A DNA stretch of 22,086 nt, taken from assembly GCA_016180705.1 (NCBI GenBank), contig JACPAU010000006.1, positions 1-22,086 of the forward strand, read 5' to 3'. Both the position numbers and the translations under genes were made by a program. Below the pieces are notes generated by a model. The model did not search any database, was not told the origin of the DNA, and worked only from the letters and a program-made list of their open reading frames with translations. The stretch is from Candidatus Methylomirabilota bacterium. Lineage in GTDB: Bacteria > Methylomirabilota > Methylomirabilia > Methylomirabilales > JACPAU01. Within the stretch, counting starts at the first letter, position 1, and each line of letters opens with the position of its first letter. Positions 9,776-20,086 of the stretch are shown here, piece after piece.

Positions 9776-10045
9776 ATGGGCAAGGAGGCCCTCAAGAAGG
9801 GGGAGCTGATCGGGGAGTTCCGGATCCACGAGGGCGACACCGGATCGCCCGAGGTCCAGGTGGCCCTCCTCTCGGGCCGGATCAACTACCTCACGGAGCA
9901 CCTGGCCCTGCACAAGAAGGACCACCATTCCCGCCGGGGCCTCATCAAGATGGTCGGCCGGCGGAGGAAGCTGCTCGACTACCTGAAGAGTAAAGACATC
10001 AGCCGGTACCGGGCACTCATCGAGCGCTTGGGGATCCGCCGGTAG
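9776..10045 (+). CDS. rpsO: 30S ribosomal protein S15
   Basis: An 89-residue S15, the usual family length. It binds the central domain of 16S rRNA early in 30S assembly. Diagnostic stretches are [49 protein letters not shown] and [12 protein letters not shown]. The ATG at 9776 has a GGGGGAGAGG ribosome site and gives the canonical N-terminus. A longer open frame to the left is not needed. It is followed by pnp, the standard partner. The 146-bp leader is long enough for S15 autoregulation, but I could not identify a specific operator fold. Confidence 0.97.
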   Translation: MGKEALKKGELIGEFRIHEGDTGSPEVQVALLSGRINYLTEHLALHKKDHHSRRGLIKMVGRRRKLLDYLKSKDISRYRALIERLGIRR

Positions 10046-10081
10046 CCGTCCGCGGGCTGCCGTGACCGTCCGAGTATCCTG

Positions 10082-10099
10082 GGGCCCTTGGCGGGGCCC
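10082..10099 (+). promoter_or_regulatory. Hairpin in the rpsO-pnp spacer
   Basis: GGGCCC (10082-10087), a six-base loop TTGGCG, and GGGCCC (10094-10099) form a 6-bp GC stem in the 87-bp spacer between rpsO and pnp. In E. coli this spacer holds a terminator and an RNase III site through which PNPase represses its own mRNA. A similar role here is plausible but only positional. No T-run follows. Confidence 0.3.
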
Positions 10100-10132
10100 G
10101 GGCCGGTCGCGGCCAGCGGAAGAAAAGGACTC

Positions 10133-12232
10133 ATGGATCATCACGTTGAGACCCGCGTCGGGGACAGACTTCTCAGCATCGCGACCGGCTCCGTGGCCCG
10201 CCAGGCCGACGGGGCGGTCTGGGTCCGCTACGGAGACACCGTCGTCCTGGTGACGGCCGTGGCGTCCAAGCAGGCCCGGGAAGGGATCGATTTCTTCCCG
10301 CTCACGGTGGACTATCAGGAGCGCGCGTACGCGGCCGGGAAGATCCCCGGCGGCTTCTTCAAGCGGGAGGGGCGCCCCCGGGACGCCGAGACGCTGGCCT
10401 CCCGCCTCATCGACCGCCCCATCCGCCCCCTCTTCCCCAAGGGCTACCGCCAGGACGTCCAGATCATCGCCACGGTCCTGTCCGCCGACATGCAGAACGA
10501 CCCCGACGTCCTGGCCATCGTGGGCGCGTCGGCCGCCCTCTCCCTCTCCCCGATCCCCTTCCTCGGTCCCATCGGCGCCGTGCGGGTGGGCCGGGTGGAC
10601 GGCCAGTTCGTCGTGAACCCCACCTACGCCCTGCTCGAGCGGAGCGACCTGGACGTGGTCGTTGCCGGCACCAGGGAGGGGGTGATGATGGTCGAGGCCG
10701 GGGCGCGGGAGGTCCCGGAGGAGACCGTCCTCGAGGCCATCGCCGTCGGGCACAAGGCGCTGGCGGACCTCTGCCGGATCCAGGAGGAGCTCCAGCAGGC
10801 CCGCGGCAAGCCCAAGGCGCGCTTCGCGGCGCCGGCGCCGGACCCCGCCCTGGCCGAGCGGGTGGGCGCGGCGTACCGCGAGCCGGTCCGGGCGTTAGCC
10901 GGCTCCCTCGGGAAGGAGGAGCGCACCGTCCAGTTAGCCGAGATCCGGGAGCGGGCGCTGGCCGCGTTCGCCGGGGAGCCACCCGACGTGCTGGCCCAGG
11001 TGCGGGAGCTGGTGGAGAAAGTGGAGCGGGAGGAGATGCGCCGGGCGCTCGTGGAGCGGGGGATCCGGGCCGACGGCCGCGCGCCGGATACCGTCCGCCC
11101 GATCCGGATCGCGGTCGGGCTGCTGCCGCGGACCCACGGCTCCGCCCTCTTCACCCGGGGGGAGACGCAGGCGCTCGTCACCACGACCCTGGGGACCTCC
11201 GAGGATGTCCAGCGCCTGGACAGCATCGAGGGGGAGGGGTTCAAGCGGTTCATGCTCCACTACAACTTCCCCCCGTTCAGCGTGGGGGAGGTCCGCTTCC
11301 TCCGGGGTCCCGGCCGCCGGGAGATCGGCCACGGGGCGCTGGCCGAGCGGGCGATCCTCACGGCCCTGCCGCTGCCCGAGGACTTCCCCTACACGCTGCG
11401 GATCGTCAGCGACATCCTGGAGTCGAACGGCTCCTCCTCCATGGCGACCGTCTGCGGGGCTTCCCTCGCCCTCATGGACGCCGGCGTCCCGATCCGCGCG
11501 GCCGTGGGGGGCGTGGCCATGGGCCTGGTGAAGGAGGGGGACAAGGTCGTCATCCTGACCGACATCATGGGCCTGGAGGACCACCTGGGCGACATGGACT
11601 TCAAGGTGGCCGGGACCCGGCGGGGGCTCACGGCGCTGCAGATGGACATCAAGATCGCCGGCGTGACGGCCGCCCTGATGGGGGAGGCGCTCGAGCGTGC
11701 GCGGGCGGCCCGGGCGCACGTCCTGGACGAGATGGACCGGGTCCTGGCCCGCCCCCGGGACCACATCTCCCCGTACGCGCCGCGGATCATTTCCTTCAAG
11801 ATCCCCGTGGACAAGATCCGGGAGGTTATCGGCCCGGGCGGGAAGATGATCCGAAGCATCATCGAGGAGACGGGAGTCAAGATCGACATCAGCGACGACG
11901 GCACGGTCGAGATCGCCTCGGCCGACGAGGCCGCCGCGGCGAAGGCCCTCGCCATCGTGCACAAGATCATCGAGGTCCCGGAGGTCGGGAGGGTCTACAC
12001 CGGCAAGGTGAAGAAGATCACCGACTTCGGCGCCTTCGTGGAGATCCTCCCCGGCACCGACGGGCTCCTGCACATCTCCCAGATCGCGGAGAAGCGGATC
12101 GTCCGGGTGGAGGATGTCCTGAAGGAGGGGGAAGAGGTGACCGTGAAGGTGATCGAGATTGACCGGGCGGGCAAGGTTCGCTTGAGCCGCAAGGAGGTTC
12201 TCCGGGACCAGCAACAGCGCGAGAAGCGGTAG
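10133..12232 (+). CDS. pnp: Polyribonucleotide nucleotidyltransferase (PNPase)
   Basis: A 699-residue trimeric 3'-5' phosphorolytic exoribonuclease of the RNA degradosome. The first RNase PH domain has FFPLTVDYQERAYAAGKIPGGFFKREG. An alpha-helical linker lies around residues 230-310. The second RNase PH domain starts at IRADGR and carries RGETQAL, GSSSMATVCGASLAL and the acidic catalytic block DIMGLEDHLGDMDFKVAGT. A KH domain follows at about residue 555 (IREVIGPGGKMIRSI), and an S1 domain at about 620 (GKVKKITDFGAFVEILPGTDGLLHIS). The ATG at 10133 has an AAAAGGA ribosome site; the in-frame extension to 10088 was rejected. The M16 peptidase gene starts 4 bp after the stop. Confidence 0.97.
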   Translation: MDHHVETRVGDRLLSIATGSVARQADGAVWVRYGDTVVLVTAVASKQAREGIDFFPLTVDYQERAYAAGKIPGGFFKREGRPRDAETLASRLIDRPIRPLFPKGYRQDVQIIATVLSADMQNDPDVLAIVGASAALSLSPIPFLGPIGAVRVGRVDGQFVVNPTYALLERSDLDVVVAGTREGVMMVEAGAREVPEETVLEAIAVGHKALADLCRIQEELQQARGKPKARFAAPAPDPALAERVGAAYREPVRALAGSLGKEERTVQLAEIRERALAAFAGEPPDVLAQVRELVEKVEREEMRRALVERGIRADGRAPDTVRPIRIAVGLLPRTHGSALFTRGETQALVTTTLGTSEDVQRLDSIEGEGFKRFMLHYNFPPFSVGEVRFLRGPGRREIGHGALAERAILTALPLPEDFPYTLRIVSDILESNGSSSMATVCGASLALMDAGVPIRAAVGGVAMGLVKEGDKVVILTDIMGLEDHLGDMDFKVAGTRRGLTALQMDIKIAGVTAALMGEALERARAARAHVLDEMDRVLARPRDHISPYAPRIISFKIPVDKIREVIGPGGKMIRSIIEETGVKIDISDDGTVEIASADEAAAAKALAIVHKIIEVPEVGRVYTGKVKKITDFGAFVEILPGTDGLLHISQIAEKRIVRVEDVLKEGEEVTVKVIEIDRAGKVRLSRKEVLRDQQQREKR

Positions 12233-12236
12233 CCCC

Positions 12237-13550
12237 ATGCCCCGCTCCCCCCTGATCCGCAAGGCCGTCCTGGCGAACGGGCTCACCGTCCTGACGGAGC
12301 GGATGCCCGCCGTCCGGTCCGTGGCGCTGGGGGTCTGGATCGGCGTCGGCTCCCGGGACGAGGAGGCGTCCCAGGCCGGGATCTCCCACTTCCTGGAGCA
12401 CATGCTCTTCAAGGGGACGGAGCGCCGGTCGGCCGAGGCCATCGCCCAGGAGATCGAGGCGGTCGGGGGGAAGCTGGACGCTTTCACCTCCCGGGAGCAG
12501 ACCTGCTACTACGCCAAGGTCCTCGCGGAGCACCTGCCGCTCGCCGTGGATCTCCTGACCGACCTGCTCCTCCGACCCCGCCTGGACCCTGAGGACGTGG
12601 AGAAGGAGCGCGGGGTCATCCTCCAGGAGATCCGGATGGTGGAGGACACCCCTGACGATGAGGTTCACGACCTCTTCACCCAGGCCATCTGGGGGGACCA
12701 CCCTCTGGGCCGCCCGGTGCTCGGCCGTCCCGAGACGTTGGGGGGACTGACCCGGGACGCCCTCCGGGCGTACCTCGCCGCCTCCTACCGTCCGTCCCGC
12801 ACCATCCTGGCCGCCGCCGGCCACCTGGACCACGACCGGCTCGTCCGGCTCCTCGAGGCCCACCTCGAGGGCTGGAACGGCCTGGCTCCCGCCGCCGCCT
12901 CCCCGCTCACTCCCGTGGCCCGGCCGGCGACGCTCGCCAAGGAGCGGGAGGTCTCCCAGGTCCACCTGTGCCTGGGGGTGGAGGGGCTCCCCTACGCCCA
13001 CCGGGACCGGTATGCGCTCAGCCTCGTGAACACGGTCCTGGGGGGCGGGATGTCCAGCCGCCTCTTCCAGGAGGTCCGGGAGAAGCGCGGCCTGGTCTAT
13101 TCGATCTACTCCTACCTCGCCTCCTTCCGGGACGCCGGGCTGCTCGTCGTCTACGCCGGGTGCGGCGAGGAAGCCCTCGAGGAGGTGATCGGCTGCATCC
13201 GAGAGGAGTGCGCCCGTCTCGCGGGGCAGCCGATCGGCGCGGAGGAGTTCCGGCGGGCGAAGGAGCAGCTGAAGGGGAGCCTCCTGCTCGGCCTCGAGGG
13301 CACCACCAGCCGCATGACCCGCCTGGCCAAGATGCAGATGTACTTCGGGCGGACCTTCAGCGTGGACACGATCATCCGGGGCATCGAAGAGGTCACCCCG
13401 GAGCGCTTCCAGCGCGTGGCTCAGGCCTGCTTCGCCGGCGAGCGGTACACCCTCACGACCATCGGTCCGCTCGCCCGCGTCCAGGGCGCCCCGGTGGGGG
13501 CGGCCGCCGCCGCCGCCCGGGCCCGCCCCGCGGGCGGGAGGGGGGCGTGA
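12237..13550 (+). CDS. M16-family zinc peptidase (processing-peptidase-like)
   Basis: A 437-residue pitrilysin-type metallopeptidase. The inverted zinc motif HxxEH is at residues 51-55 (SHFLEHMLFKGT), and the third ligand is probably E131 in GVILQEIRMVEDTPDDEVHDLF. The second, non-catalytic M16 domain contains HLCLGVEGLPYAHRDRYAL, VLGGGMSSRLFQEVREKRGLVYSIYSY and EEFRRAKEQLKGSLLLGLE. The single-chain beta-processing-peptidase layout matches bacterial YmxG/MlpA-like proteins, which often sit next to pnp. The natural substrate is unknown. There is no signal peptide, so it is probably cytoplasmic. Its stop overlaps the purB GTG. Confidence 0.9.
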   Translation: MPRSPLIRKAVLANGLTVLTERMPAVRSVALGVWIGVGSRDEEASQAGISHFLEHMLFKGTERRSAEAIAQEIEAVGGKLDAFTSREQTCYYAKVLAEHLPLAVDLLTDLLLRPRLDPEDVEKERGVILQEIRMVEDTPDDEVHDLFTQAIWGDHPLGRPVLGRPETLGGLTRDALRAYLAASYRPSRTILAAAGHLDHDRLVRLLEAHLEGWNGLAPAAASPLTPVARPATLAKEREVSQVHLCLGVEGLPYAHRDRYALSLVNTVLGGGMSSRLFQEVREKRGLVYSIYSYLASFRDAGLLVVYAGCGEEALEEVIGCIREECARLAGQPIGAEEFRRAKEQLKGSLLLGLEGTTSRMTRLAKMQMYFGRTFSVDTIIRGIEEVTPERFQRVAQACFAGERYTLTTIGPLARVQGAPVGAAAAAARARPAGGRGA

Positions 13551-14857
13551 TCGGCCGCTACAGCCGCCCGGCGATGGCCCGCCTGTGGGAGGACCGGACG
13601 CGGTTCGATTTGTGGCTCCGCATCGAGGTGCTCGCCTGCGAGGCGTGGGCGAAGCTGGGGGAGATCCCGGCCGAGGCGCTCCGGGCGATCCAGGAGCGGG
13701 CCGGCTACGACGCGGAGCGCGTCGCGGCCGTCGAGCGGGAAGTCAAGCACGAGGTCATCGCCTTCCTCACGGCCGTGGCGGAGCGGGTGGGGCCGGCGGC
13801 CCGCTACCTCCACCGGGGGCTCACCTCCTCCGACGTGATGGACACGGCGCTCGCCGTCCAGATGCGGGATGCGGCCGACCTGCTCCTGGAGGGTTTGGAC
13901 GCCCTGCGGGCCGCCCTACGCCGCCTGGCTCTTGCCCACAAGGAGACCCGGACGGTGGGCCGGACTCACGGGGTCCACGCCGAGCCCATCACCTTCGGTC
14001 TCAAGGTGGCCCGCTGGTACGCCGAGATGGGCCGGAACCGGGAGCGGCTGCTCGCGGCGCGGGCGGCGGCGGCGGTGGGGAAGGTCTCGGGTGCCGTGGG
14101 GACCTTCGCCCACGTCCCCCCGGCGGTGGAGGAGTTCGTCTGCCAGCGGCTCGGGCTCACGGCCGAGCCGGTATCCAGCCAGATCGTCCCCCGCGACCGG
14201 CACGCCCAGTACATGCTGGCCGTGGCTCTCACGGGGGCGGCGCTGGAGAACGCCGCGCTGGAGATCCGCCACCTGCAGCGGACCGAGGTCGGGGAGGTAG
14301 AGGAGCCCTTCACCGAGGGGCAGAAGGGCTCCTCTGCCATGCCCCACAAGCGGAACCCGGTCGGCTGCGAGCAGATCTGCGGCCTCGCCCGGGTGCTGCG
14401 GACGAACGCCTTCGCGGCCCTGGAGAACGTGGCCCTCTGGCACGAGCGGGACATCAGCCATTCCTCGGTCGAGCGGATCATCCTCCCGGACAGCACCATC
14501 CTGCTCGACTACCTCCTGCACCGCTTCACCGGCATCATCGAGGGGCTCCGGGTCCACCCGGAGCGGATGCGGGCGAACCTCACGCGGAGCGCCGGGCTCG
14601 TGGCCTCGGAACGGGTGCTCCTGGCGCTCACCGACAAGGGGCTCTCCCGGGAGGAGGCCTACCGGCTGGTCCAGGGACACGCCATGCGGACGTGGGAGGA
14701 GGGAGGCGACTTCGCCGCCCGCCTCACCGCGGACCCCGTTATCCGTCGGCACCTGTCGGAGGCGGAACTCACCGCCTGCTTCGCCCCGGAGCCGACCCGG
14801 GAGCAGGTGGAGACCCTCTTCGAGCGCGCGGGGTTGCTGGACAGGGAGACCGAGTAG
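13547..14857 (+). CDS. purB: Adenylosuccinate lyase
   Basis: A 436-residue fumarase/aspartase-superfamily lyase acting twice in purine synthesis: SAICAR to AICAR plus fumarate, and adenylosuccinate to AMP plus fumarate. Markers are HRGLTSSDVMDTALAVQMR, GRTHGVHAEPITFGLKVARWYAEM and the family signature GSSAMPHKRNPVGCEQI at about residues 261-277. The GTG at 13547 (VIGRYSRPAMARLWED) matches the canonical N-terminus and overlaps the preceding stop (GTGA). The open frame continuing further left is a shadow of the peptidase gene. purC follows 22 bp downstream behind a GAGGGAGGAG ribosome site. Confidence 0.97.
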   Translation: MIGRYSRPAMARLWEDRTRFDLWLRIEVLACEAWAKLGEIPAEALRAIQERAGYDAERVAAVEREVKHEVIAFLTAVAERVGPAARYLHRGLTSSDVMDTALAVQMRDAADLLLEGLDALRAALRRLALAHKETRTVGRTHGVHAEPITFGLKVARWYAEMGRNRERLLAARAAAAVGKVSGAVGTFAHVPPAVEEFVCQRLGLTAEPVSSQIVPRDRHAQYMLAVALTGAALENAALEIRHLQRTEVGEVEEPFTEGQKGSSAMPHKRNPVGCEQICGLARVLRTNAFAALENVALWHERDISHSSVERIILPDSTILLDYLLHRFTGIIEGLRVHPERMRANLTRSAGLVASERVLLALTDKGLSREEAYRLVQGHAMRTWEEGGDFAARLTADPVIRRHLSEAELTACFAPEPTREQVETLFERAGLLDRETE

Positions 14858-14879
14858 ACCGAGGGAGGAGCCGAGGGGG

Positions 14880-15575
14880 ATGGAGCGACGGGCCAAGATC
14901 TACGAGGGCAAGGCCAAGGTCCTCTACGAGACCGACGACCCCGACCTGCTCATCCAGCACTTCAAGGACGACGCCACGGCCTTCAACGCGCAAAAGCGCG
15001 GGACGATCGTCGGGAAGGGGGGCATGAACACCCGGATCTCGGCGACCCTCTTCTCGTACGTGGCCGAGCACGGCGTCCGGACCCACTTCGTGAAGGTCCT
15101 CTCCGACCGGGAAATGCTGGTCCGGCGGCTGCAGATGATCAAGGTCGAGGTGGTGATGCGCAACGTCGTGGCCGGGAGCCTGGCCAAGCGCCTCGGCCTG
15201 CCGGAGGGCCAGGCCCTCGAGCAGCCGGTGCTGGAGTTCTACTACAAGGACGACGCCCTCGGGGATCCCCTGATCAACGACGATCACGTCCGGATGCTGC
15301 GCCTGGCCACCGCCGCGGAGATGGAGGCCATCGGGGACGGGGCCTTCCGGGTGAACGAGTTCTTCTTCGACCAACGGGGCATCCTCCTGGTGGACTTCAA
15401 GCTGGAGTTCGGGCGGTACAAGGGCGAGATCCTCCTCGGGGACGAGATCACGCCGGACGGCTGCCGGCTCTGGGACAAGGGGACGCGGGAGAAGCTGGAC
15501 AAAGACCGATTCCGCCGGGACCTGGGAGGGGTCGAGGAGGCCTACGCCGAGGTCCTCCGGCGGGTCTGCGGCTGA
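14880..15575 (+). CDS. purC: SAICAR synthetase
   Basis: A 231-residue phosphoribosylaminoimidazole-succinocarboxamide synthase that joins CAIR and aspartate using ATP. The ATP-binding opening [17 protein letters not shown], the [20 protein letters not shown] block, [22 protein letters not shown] and [20 protein letters not shown], with VDFKLEFGR and [14 protein letters not shown] near the C-terminus, are all as expected for the short bacterial form. Placed directly after purB, whose product acts on SAICAR in the next step. Confidence 0.97.
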   Translation: MERRAKIYEGKAKVLYETDDPDLLIQHFKDDATAFNAQKRGTIVGKGGMNTRISATLFSYVAEHGVRTHFVKVLSDREMLVRRLQMIKVEVVMRNVVAGSLAKRLGLPEGQALEQPVLEFYYKDDALGDPLINDDHVRMLRLATAAEMEAIGDGAFRVNEFFFDQRGILLVDFKLEFGRYKGEILLGDEITPDGCRLWDKGTREKLDKDRFRRDLGGVEEAYAEVLRRVCG

Positions 15576-15589
15576 GGGGAGCCCCAGCG

Positions 15590-15841
15590 ATGCTGCGCGC
15601 CCGGGTCACCATCACGCTGAAGCAGGGCATCCTGGATCCGCAGGGGGACACGGTGCGCAGCGCGCTCGCGGCGTTAGGCTTCGACGGGGTGGCGGACTGC
15701 CGGGTGGGGAAGTTCGTCCTCCTGCGCCTCACGGAGAGCGACCGGGCCAAGGCGGCCGCCCAGGTCGAGGAGATGTGCCGGCGGCTACTGGCCAACCCGG
15801 TCATCGAGGACTTCCGCTTCGAGCTGGAGGAGATCCCGTGA
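15590..15841 (+). CDS. purS: FGAM synthase subunit PurS
   Basis: An 83-residue small subunit of the three-part phosphoribosylformylglycinamidine synthase. The pattern [41 protein letters not shown] is diagnostic, and the length is usual. It bridges PurL and the glutaminase PurQ and helps ammonia transfer. The stop codon overlaps the purQ GTG by the GTGA arrangement, consistent with fixed subunit ratios by coupled translation. Confidence 0.96.
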   Translation: MLRARVTITLKQGILDPQGDTVRSALAALGFDGVADCRVGKFVLLRLTESDRAKAAAQVEEMCRRLLANPVIEDFRFELEEIP

Positions 15842-16530
15842 GGTTCGGGATCCTGGTCTTCCCGGGCTCCTGGAGTCACCAGGACTTCCAGTACATGCTC
15901 GGGGATGTGATGGGATTCGAGGCGCAGGTCGTCTGGCACAAGGCGACCGGCGTAGAGGGGTTCGACTGCCTGATCCTCCCGGGGGGCTTCGCCCACGGGG
16001 ACTATCTCCGGGCCGGGGCCATCGCCCGCTTCTCCCCCGTGATGCCCGCGGTCATCCGCTTCGCCGAGCGGGGCGGCCTGGTGCTCGGCTCCTGCAACGG
16101 GTTTCAGATCCTCTGCGAGGCCGGCCTGCTTCCCGGCGCGCTCCTGCGGAATGCCTCCCTCCAGTACCGGTGCCAGTGGGTGCACCTGCGCGTCGAGTCC
16201 ACGGCCACCCCCTTCACCGCCGCCCTCGCGCCGGGCCGGATCCTCCGCATGCCCATCTCCCACGGGGAGGGGCGCTACCACGCCGACGCCGAGACGCTCC
16301 GCCGTCTGGGCGGCGAAGGCCGGGTGATCTTCCGCTACTGCGCCCCGGACGGCACGCAGGCGCCGGAGGCGAACCCCAACGGGTCGGCCGAGCACATCGC
16401 CGGGATCTGCAACGCGCAGGGCAACGTGCTCGGCCTCATGCCCCACCCCGAGCGGGCCGCCGAGGGCCTCCTCGGCTCCGAGGACGGCCGCCTCCTCTTC
16501 GACGCCCTCCTCGCCCGCGTCCCCGGCTAG
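15838..16530 (+). CDS. purQ: FGAM synthase glutaminase subunit PurQ
   Basis: A 230-residue class I glutamine amidotransferase that supplies ammonia to PurL. The catalytic cysteine is C86 in [24 protein letters not shown], and the His/Glu partners are H203 and E205 in [32 protein letters not shown] is the expected second signature. Near the N-terminus FPGSWSHQD replaces the commoner FPGSNCDRD; related W-S forms occur in other lineages as far as I recall, so this is not treated as a defect. The GTG at 15838 overlaps purS. purL starts 4 bp after the stop. Confidence 0.96.
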   Translation: MRFGILVFPGSWSHQDFQYMLGDVMGFEAQVVWHKATGVEGFDCLILPGGFAHGDYLRAGAIARFSPVMPAVIRFAERGGLVLGSCNGFQILCEAGLLPGALLRNASLQYRCQWVHLRVESTATPFTAALAPGRILRMPISHGEGRYHADAETLRRLGGEGRVIFRYCAPDGTQAPEANPNGSAEHIAGICNAQGNVLGLMPHPERAAEGLLGSEDGRLLFDALLARVPG

Positions 16531-16534
16531 CCCC

Positions 16535-18781
16535 ATGCCCCGCACGCTCCCCGCCGAGCCGCGCGTGAGCCCGGAGGTGGTGGCCGCCCACGGCCTCACG
16601 GAGGAGGAGTACGCCGCCGTCCGGGCGATCCTGCAGCGCGAGCCCACGTACACGGAACTGGGCATTTTCTCCGTGATGTGGTCGGAGCACTGCTCCTACA
16701 AGTCGAGCCGGGTGCACCTGAAGACCCTCCCGACGGCGGGCCCCCGGATCCTGCAGGGGCCGGGGGAGAACGCCGGGGTGGTGGACATCGGGGCGGGCCT
16801 CGCCGCCGTCTTCAAGATCGAGAGCCACAACCACCCCTCCTTCATCGAACCCACCCAGGGGGCCGCGACCGGGGTGGGAGGGATCATCCGGGACATCTTC
16901 ACCATGGGGGCCCGCCCGATCTGCCTCCTGGACTCGCTCCGGTTCGGCCCCCTCACGCAGGGGAAGAGCCGCTACCTGCTCGGGGGGGTGGTGGCCGGGA
17001 TCGCGGGGTACGGGAACGCCGTGGGGGTCCCGACCGTCGGCGGGGAAGTGGCCTTCAGCGAGTCCTACGCGCAGAATCCCCTGGTCAACGTCCTCTGCCT
17101 CGGAATCGCGGCCGCGGACCGCCTCTTCACTGCCCGGGCCGGCGGCCGGGGGAACCCGGTGATCTACGTCGGCGCGAAGACCGGCCGGGACGGGATCCAC
17201 GGGGCCACGATGGCCTCCGAGACCTTCGACGAGACCTCGGAAGAGCGGCGGCCCACGGTCCAGGTGGGGGACCCCTTCCGGGAGAAGCTGCTGATCGAGG
17301 CGTGCCTCGAGCTCATGGCGACCGGGGAGGTGGTCGGGATCCAGGACATGGGGGCGGCCGGGCTCACCTGCTCCTCCTGCGAGATGGCGAGCCGCGGCGG
17401 GACCGGGATCGAGCTGGACCTCACCCGTGTCCCCCGGCGCGAGGAGGGGATGAGCCCCTACGAGGTGATGCTCTCCGAGTCCCAGGAGCGGATGCTGGTG
17501 GTCGTTCGGCGGGGGGCGGAGGAGACCGTCCGGGCGATCTTCGGCAAGTGGGACCTCGACGCCGCCGTCGTCGGGACCGTCACGGACGACGGGATGCTCC
17601 GCGTCCTGGACGGGGGCAGCGTGGTGGCCGAGATCCCGGCCAATGCGCTCGCCGAGGGGGCCCCGGCCTACCGGCGGCCGGCCGTGCGGCCCGCCTGGCT
17701 CGATGCCCTGCAGGAGGCCGACCTCTCCACCCTCCCGCCGCCGGGCGATTGGGGAGAGGCCCTCGCCGCCCTGCTCGCCTCGCCCGCCATCGCCTGCAAG
17801 CGCGACATCTGGCGGCAGTACGACCACATGCTCTATCTCAATACGGTCGTCCTGCCCGGCTCCGACGCCGTCGTCCTGCGCGTCAAGGGTCACCCGGGGG
17901 GCCTCGCCCTCTCGACGGACGGCAACGGCCGCTACTGCTTCCTGGACCCCTACGTGGGAGGGATGATCGCGGTGGCGGAGGCGGCACGGAACGTGACGTG
18001 CGGCGGGGCGGAGCCGGTCGCGCTGACCAACTGCCTGAACTTCGGTGACCCCACGCGGCCCGAAGTGATGTGGCAGTTCGCGGAGGTCGTCCGGGGGATG
18101 GGGGACGCCTGCCGGGCCCTCGGCACGCCGGTCACGGGGGGCAACGTCAGCCTCTACAACGAGACGCTGGGCCGACCTATCTTTCCCACCCCCATCGTGG
18201 GGATGCTCGGGCTCCTGGAGGACATCCGCCACGCCACCACCCAATGGTTCAAGGGAGCCGGCGATCTCGTGTACCTCCTCGGGGAGACGCGGGACGAGTT
18301 GGGGGGAAGCGAGTACCTGAAGCGCCTGCACGGACGGGAGGAGGGCCGGCCCCCTGCCCTCGATCTGGCGCGGGAGCGGGCGGTGCAGGAGGCCTGCCGG
18401 GCCGCCATCCGGTCCGGCCTCGTCCGCTCCGCCCACGACACCAGCGAGGGGGGGCTGGCGGTGGCGCTGGCCGAGTGCTGCATCCCCGTGGAGGGGGAGC
18501 CGATCGGGTTTTCCGGAAGCCTCCCCGGCGCGCTCCGGCCGGAGGCGGCCTTCTTCGGCGAGAGCCAGTCCCGGATCGTGGTCTCGGTCCGCCCGCGGCA
18601 GGGGCCCGCGCTGGAGGCCCTCGCCCGGAGGCACGGCGTGCCCTGCACGCTCCTCGGCACGACCGGGGGACCCACCTTCACCCTGACGGCGGGGGGCGCC
18701 ACGCTCCGCGCGCCCGTCGAGGCCCTGGCCGAAGCGTGGCGGGGCGGTTTCGCCGCCGCGGCGTCCTGGGGCGCGCCGTGA
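16535..18781 (+). CDS. purL: FGAM synthase large subunit PurL
   Basis: A 748-residue ATP-dependent synthetase of the small PurL type, converting FGAR to FGAM with ammonia from PurQ. Markers: [21 protein letters not shown] at the N-terminus, [37 protein letters not shown], the [19 protein letters not shown] block, and in the second half [17 protein letters not shown] and the [15 protein letters not shown] region. The length matches the PurS-dependent form, consistent with the upstream purS and purQ. Its stop overlaps the GTG of hom. purF, often next, is absent here. Confidence 0.97.
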   Translation: MPRTLPAEPRVSPEVVAAHGLTEEEYAAVRAILQREPTYTELGIFSVMWSEHCSYKSSRVHLKTLPTAGPRILQGPGENAGVVDIGAGLAAVFKIESHNHPSFIEPTQGAATGVGGIIRDIFTMGARPICLLDSLRFGPLTQGKSRYLLGGVVAGIAGYGNAVGVPTVGGEVAFSESYAQNPLVNVLCLGIAAADRLFTARAGGRGNPVIYVGAKTGRDGIHGATMASETFDETSEERRPTVQVGDPFREKLLIEACLELMATGEVVGIQDMGAAGLTCSSCEMASRGGTGIELDLTRVPRREEGMSPYEVMLSESQERMLVVVRRGAEETVRAIFGKWDLDAAVVGTVTDDGMLRVLDGGSVVAEIPANALAEGAPAYRRPAVRPAWLDALQEADLSTLPPPGDWGEALAALLASPAIACKRDIWRQYDHMLYLNTVVLPGSDAVVLRVKGHPGGLALSTDGNGRYCFLDPYVGGMIAVAEAARNVTCGGAEPVALTNCLNFGDPTRPEVMWQFAEVVRGMGDACRALGTPVTGGNVSLYNETLGRPIFPTPIVGMLGLLEDIRHATTQWFKGAGDLVYLLGETRDELGGSEYLKRLHGREEGRPPALDLARERAVQEACRAAIRSGLVRSAHDTSEGGLAVALAECCIPVEGEPIGFSGSLPGALRPEAAFFGESQSRIVVSVRPRQGPALEALARRHGVPCTLLGTTGGPTFTLTAGGATLRAPVEALAEAWRGGFAAAASWGAP

Positions 18782-20079
18782 AGACGATCGCCGTCGGCAT
18801 CCTAGGCCTGGGGACGGTGGGCAGCGGCGTGGTCCGGCTCCTCCAGGACAACGGGGCCATGATCGACGCCCGACTGGGCGCGCACCTCGAGGTCCGCCGG
18901 ATCGCCCGCCGCCGCCCCACCGCACCCACCCCGGTCACCGTGGACCCGGCCCTCCTCACGGCGGACCCGATGGAGGTCATCCGGGACCCCGCGATCCAGG
19001 TCGTGGTGGAGCTGATCGGCGGGACGGACGAGGCCCGCCGCTACGCCCTGGAGGCCCTCAAGGCGGGCAAGCACCTGGTGACCGCCAACAAGGCCCTCCT
19101 GGCCGTCCACGGCCTGGAGATCTACCGGGCCGCAGCGGAACGGGGGCTGGACCTCGGCTTCGAGGCAGCGGTCTGCGGGGGCATCCCGATCATCCGGGTC
19201 CTCCGGGACGGGCTGGTGGCCAACCGGATCCGGTCGCTCCTCGGCATCATCAATGGGACCGCCAACTACATCCTGACCAGGATGACGGAGCAGGGGCGCC
19301 CCTTCGCGGAGGTGCTGGCGGAAGCCCAGGCCAAGGGGTACGCGGAGACCGACCCGACCCTGGACGTGGGGGGACACGACGCGGCCCACAAGCTCCAGAT
19401 CCTGGCCTCCATCGCCTACAACACGTTCATCGACCTCGCGCAGGTGCCGGTGGAGGGGATCGCCGGCATAGACCCCTCCGACATCCGGTACGCCCGGGAG
19501 CTGGGCTACGTGGTGAAACTCCTCGCAATCGCCAAGGCGGCGGACGGGGAGCTGGAGGTGCGGGTGAGCCCGACGCTCCTGCCCGAGGACCACCTGCTGG
19601 CGTCGGTCCGGGGGGTCTACAACGGGGTGTACCTGGTGGGGGACGCGGCCGGCCCCCAGATGTTCTACGGCCGGGGGGCGGGGCAGATGCCCACCGCCAG
19701 CGCCGTGGTGAGCGACATCGTCGAGATCGCCGCGAACATCCTGGCGAAGCGCCCCTCCCGCCGGGCGACATTCTCCCCCCCGGGCGACCGGGGGGAGTTG
19801 GCGCTCAAGCCGCTCGAGGAGATCCGGACCCGCTACTATCTGCGGGTGATGGTCGCCGACAAGCCAGGGGTCCTCTCCAAGGTCTCCGGGGTCCTCGGCG
19901 CGCACAACGTGAGCATCGCCTCGGTCATCCAGAAGACGCGCCACGAGCAGGAGGCTGTCCCGATCGTCATGATGACCCACGAGGCGCGGGAGGGGGACCT
20001 GCGCGCCGCGCTCGCCGGGATCGACCGCCTGGACGTGGTGAGCGCGCCGAGCATCTGCCTCCGGGTCGAGGAGCCGTGA
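18778..20079 (+). CDS. hom: Homoserine dehydrogenase with ACT domain
   Basis: A 433-residue NAD(P)-dependent enzyme reducing aspartate semialdehyde to homoserine. The Rossmann loop is [31 protein letters not shown] and the catalytic region [14 protein letters not shown] with [25 protein letters not shown] follow. A C-terminal ACT domain (about residues 355-433, starting [23 protein letters not shown]) suggests feedback control by an amino acid, usually threonine. The GTG at 18778 overlaps the purL stop (GTGA). thrC is 7 bp downstream, so two of the three steps to threonine are together; thrB is not in the window. Confidence 0.96.
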   Translation: MKTIAVGILGLGTVGSGVVRLLQDNGAMIDARLGAHLEVRRIARRRPTAPTPVTVDPALLTADPMEVIRDPAIQVVVELIGGTDEARRYALEALKAGKHLVTANKALLAVHGLEIYRAAAERGLDLGFEAAVCGGIPIIRVLRDGLVANRIRSLLGIINGTANYILTRMTEQGRPFAEVLAEAQAKGYAETDPTLDVGGHDAAHKLQILASIAYNTFIDLAQVPVEGIAGIDPSDIRYARELGYVVKLLAIAKAADGELEVRVSPTLLPEDHLLASVRGVYNGVYLVGDAAGPQMFYGRGAGQMPTASAVVSDIVEIAANILAKRPSRRATFSPPGDRGELALKPLEEIRTRYYLRVMVADKPGVLSKVSGVLGAHNVSIASVIQKTRHEQEAVPIVMMTHEAREGDLRAALAGIDRLDVVSAPSICLRVEEP

Positions 20080-20086
20080 CTCCACG

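Noticed and set aside
15838..15900. PurQ N-terminal FPGSWSHQD as a loss of function.
   Set aside because: The catalytic Cys, His and Glu are present, and this loop is variable in the family as far as I recall.
16436..18925. An 829-residue open frame on the minus strand opposite purL, and similar long antisense frames (for example 3058-4743 and 10934-12487).
   Set aside because: High GC leaves few stop codons in the opposite frames. The translations are low-complexity (Gly, Arg, Pro, His rich), match no family, and lie across clearly recognised genes.
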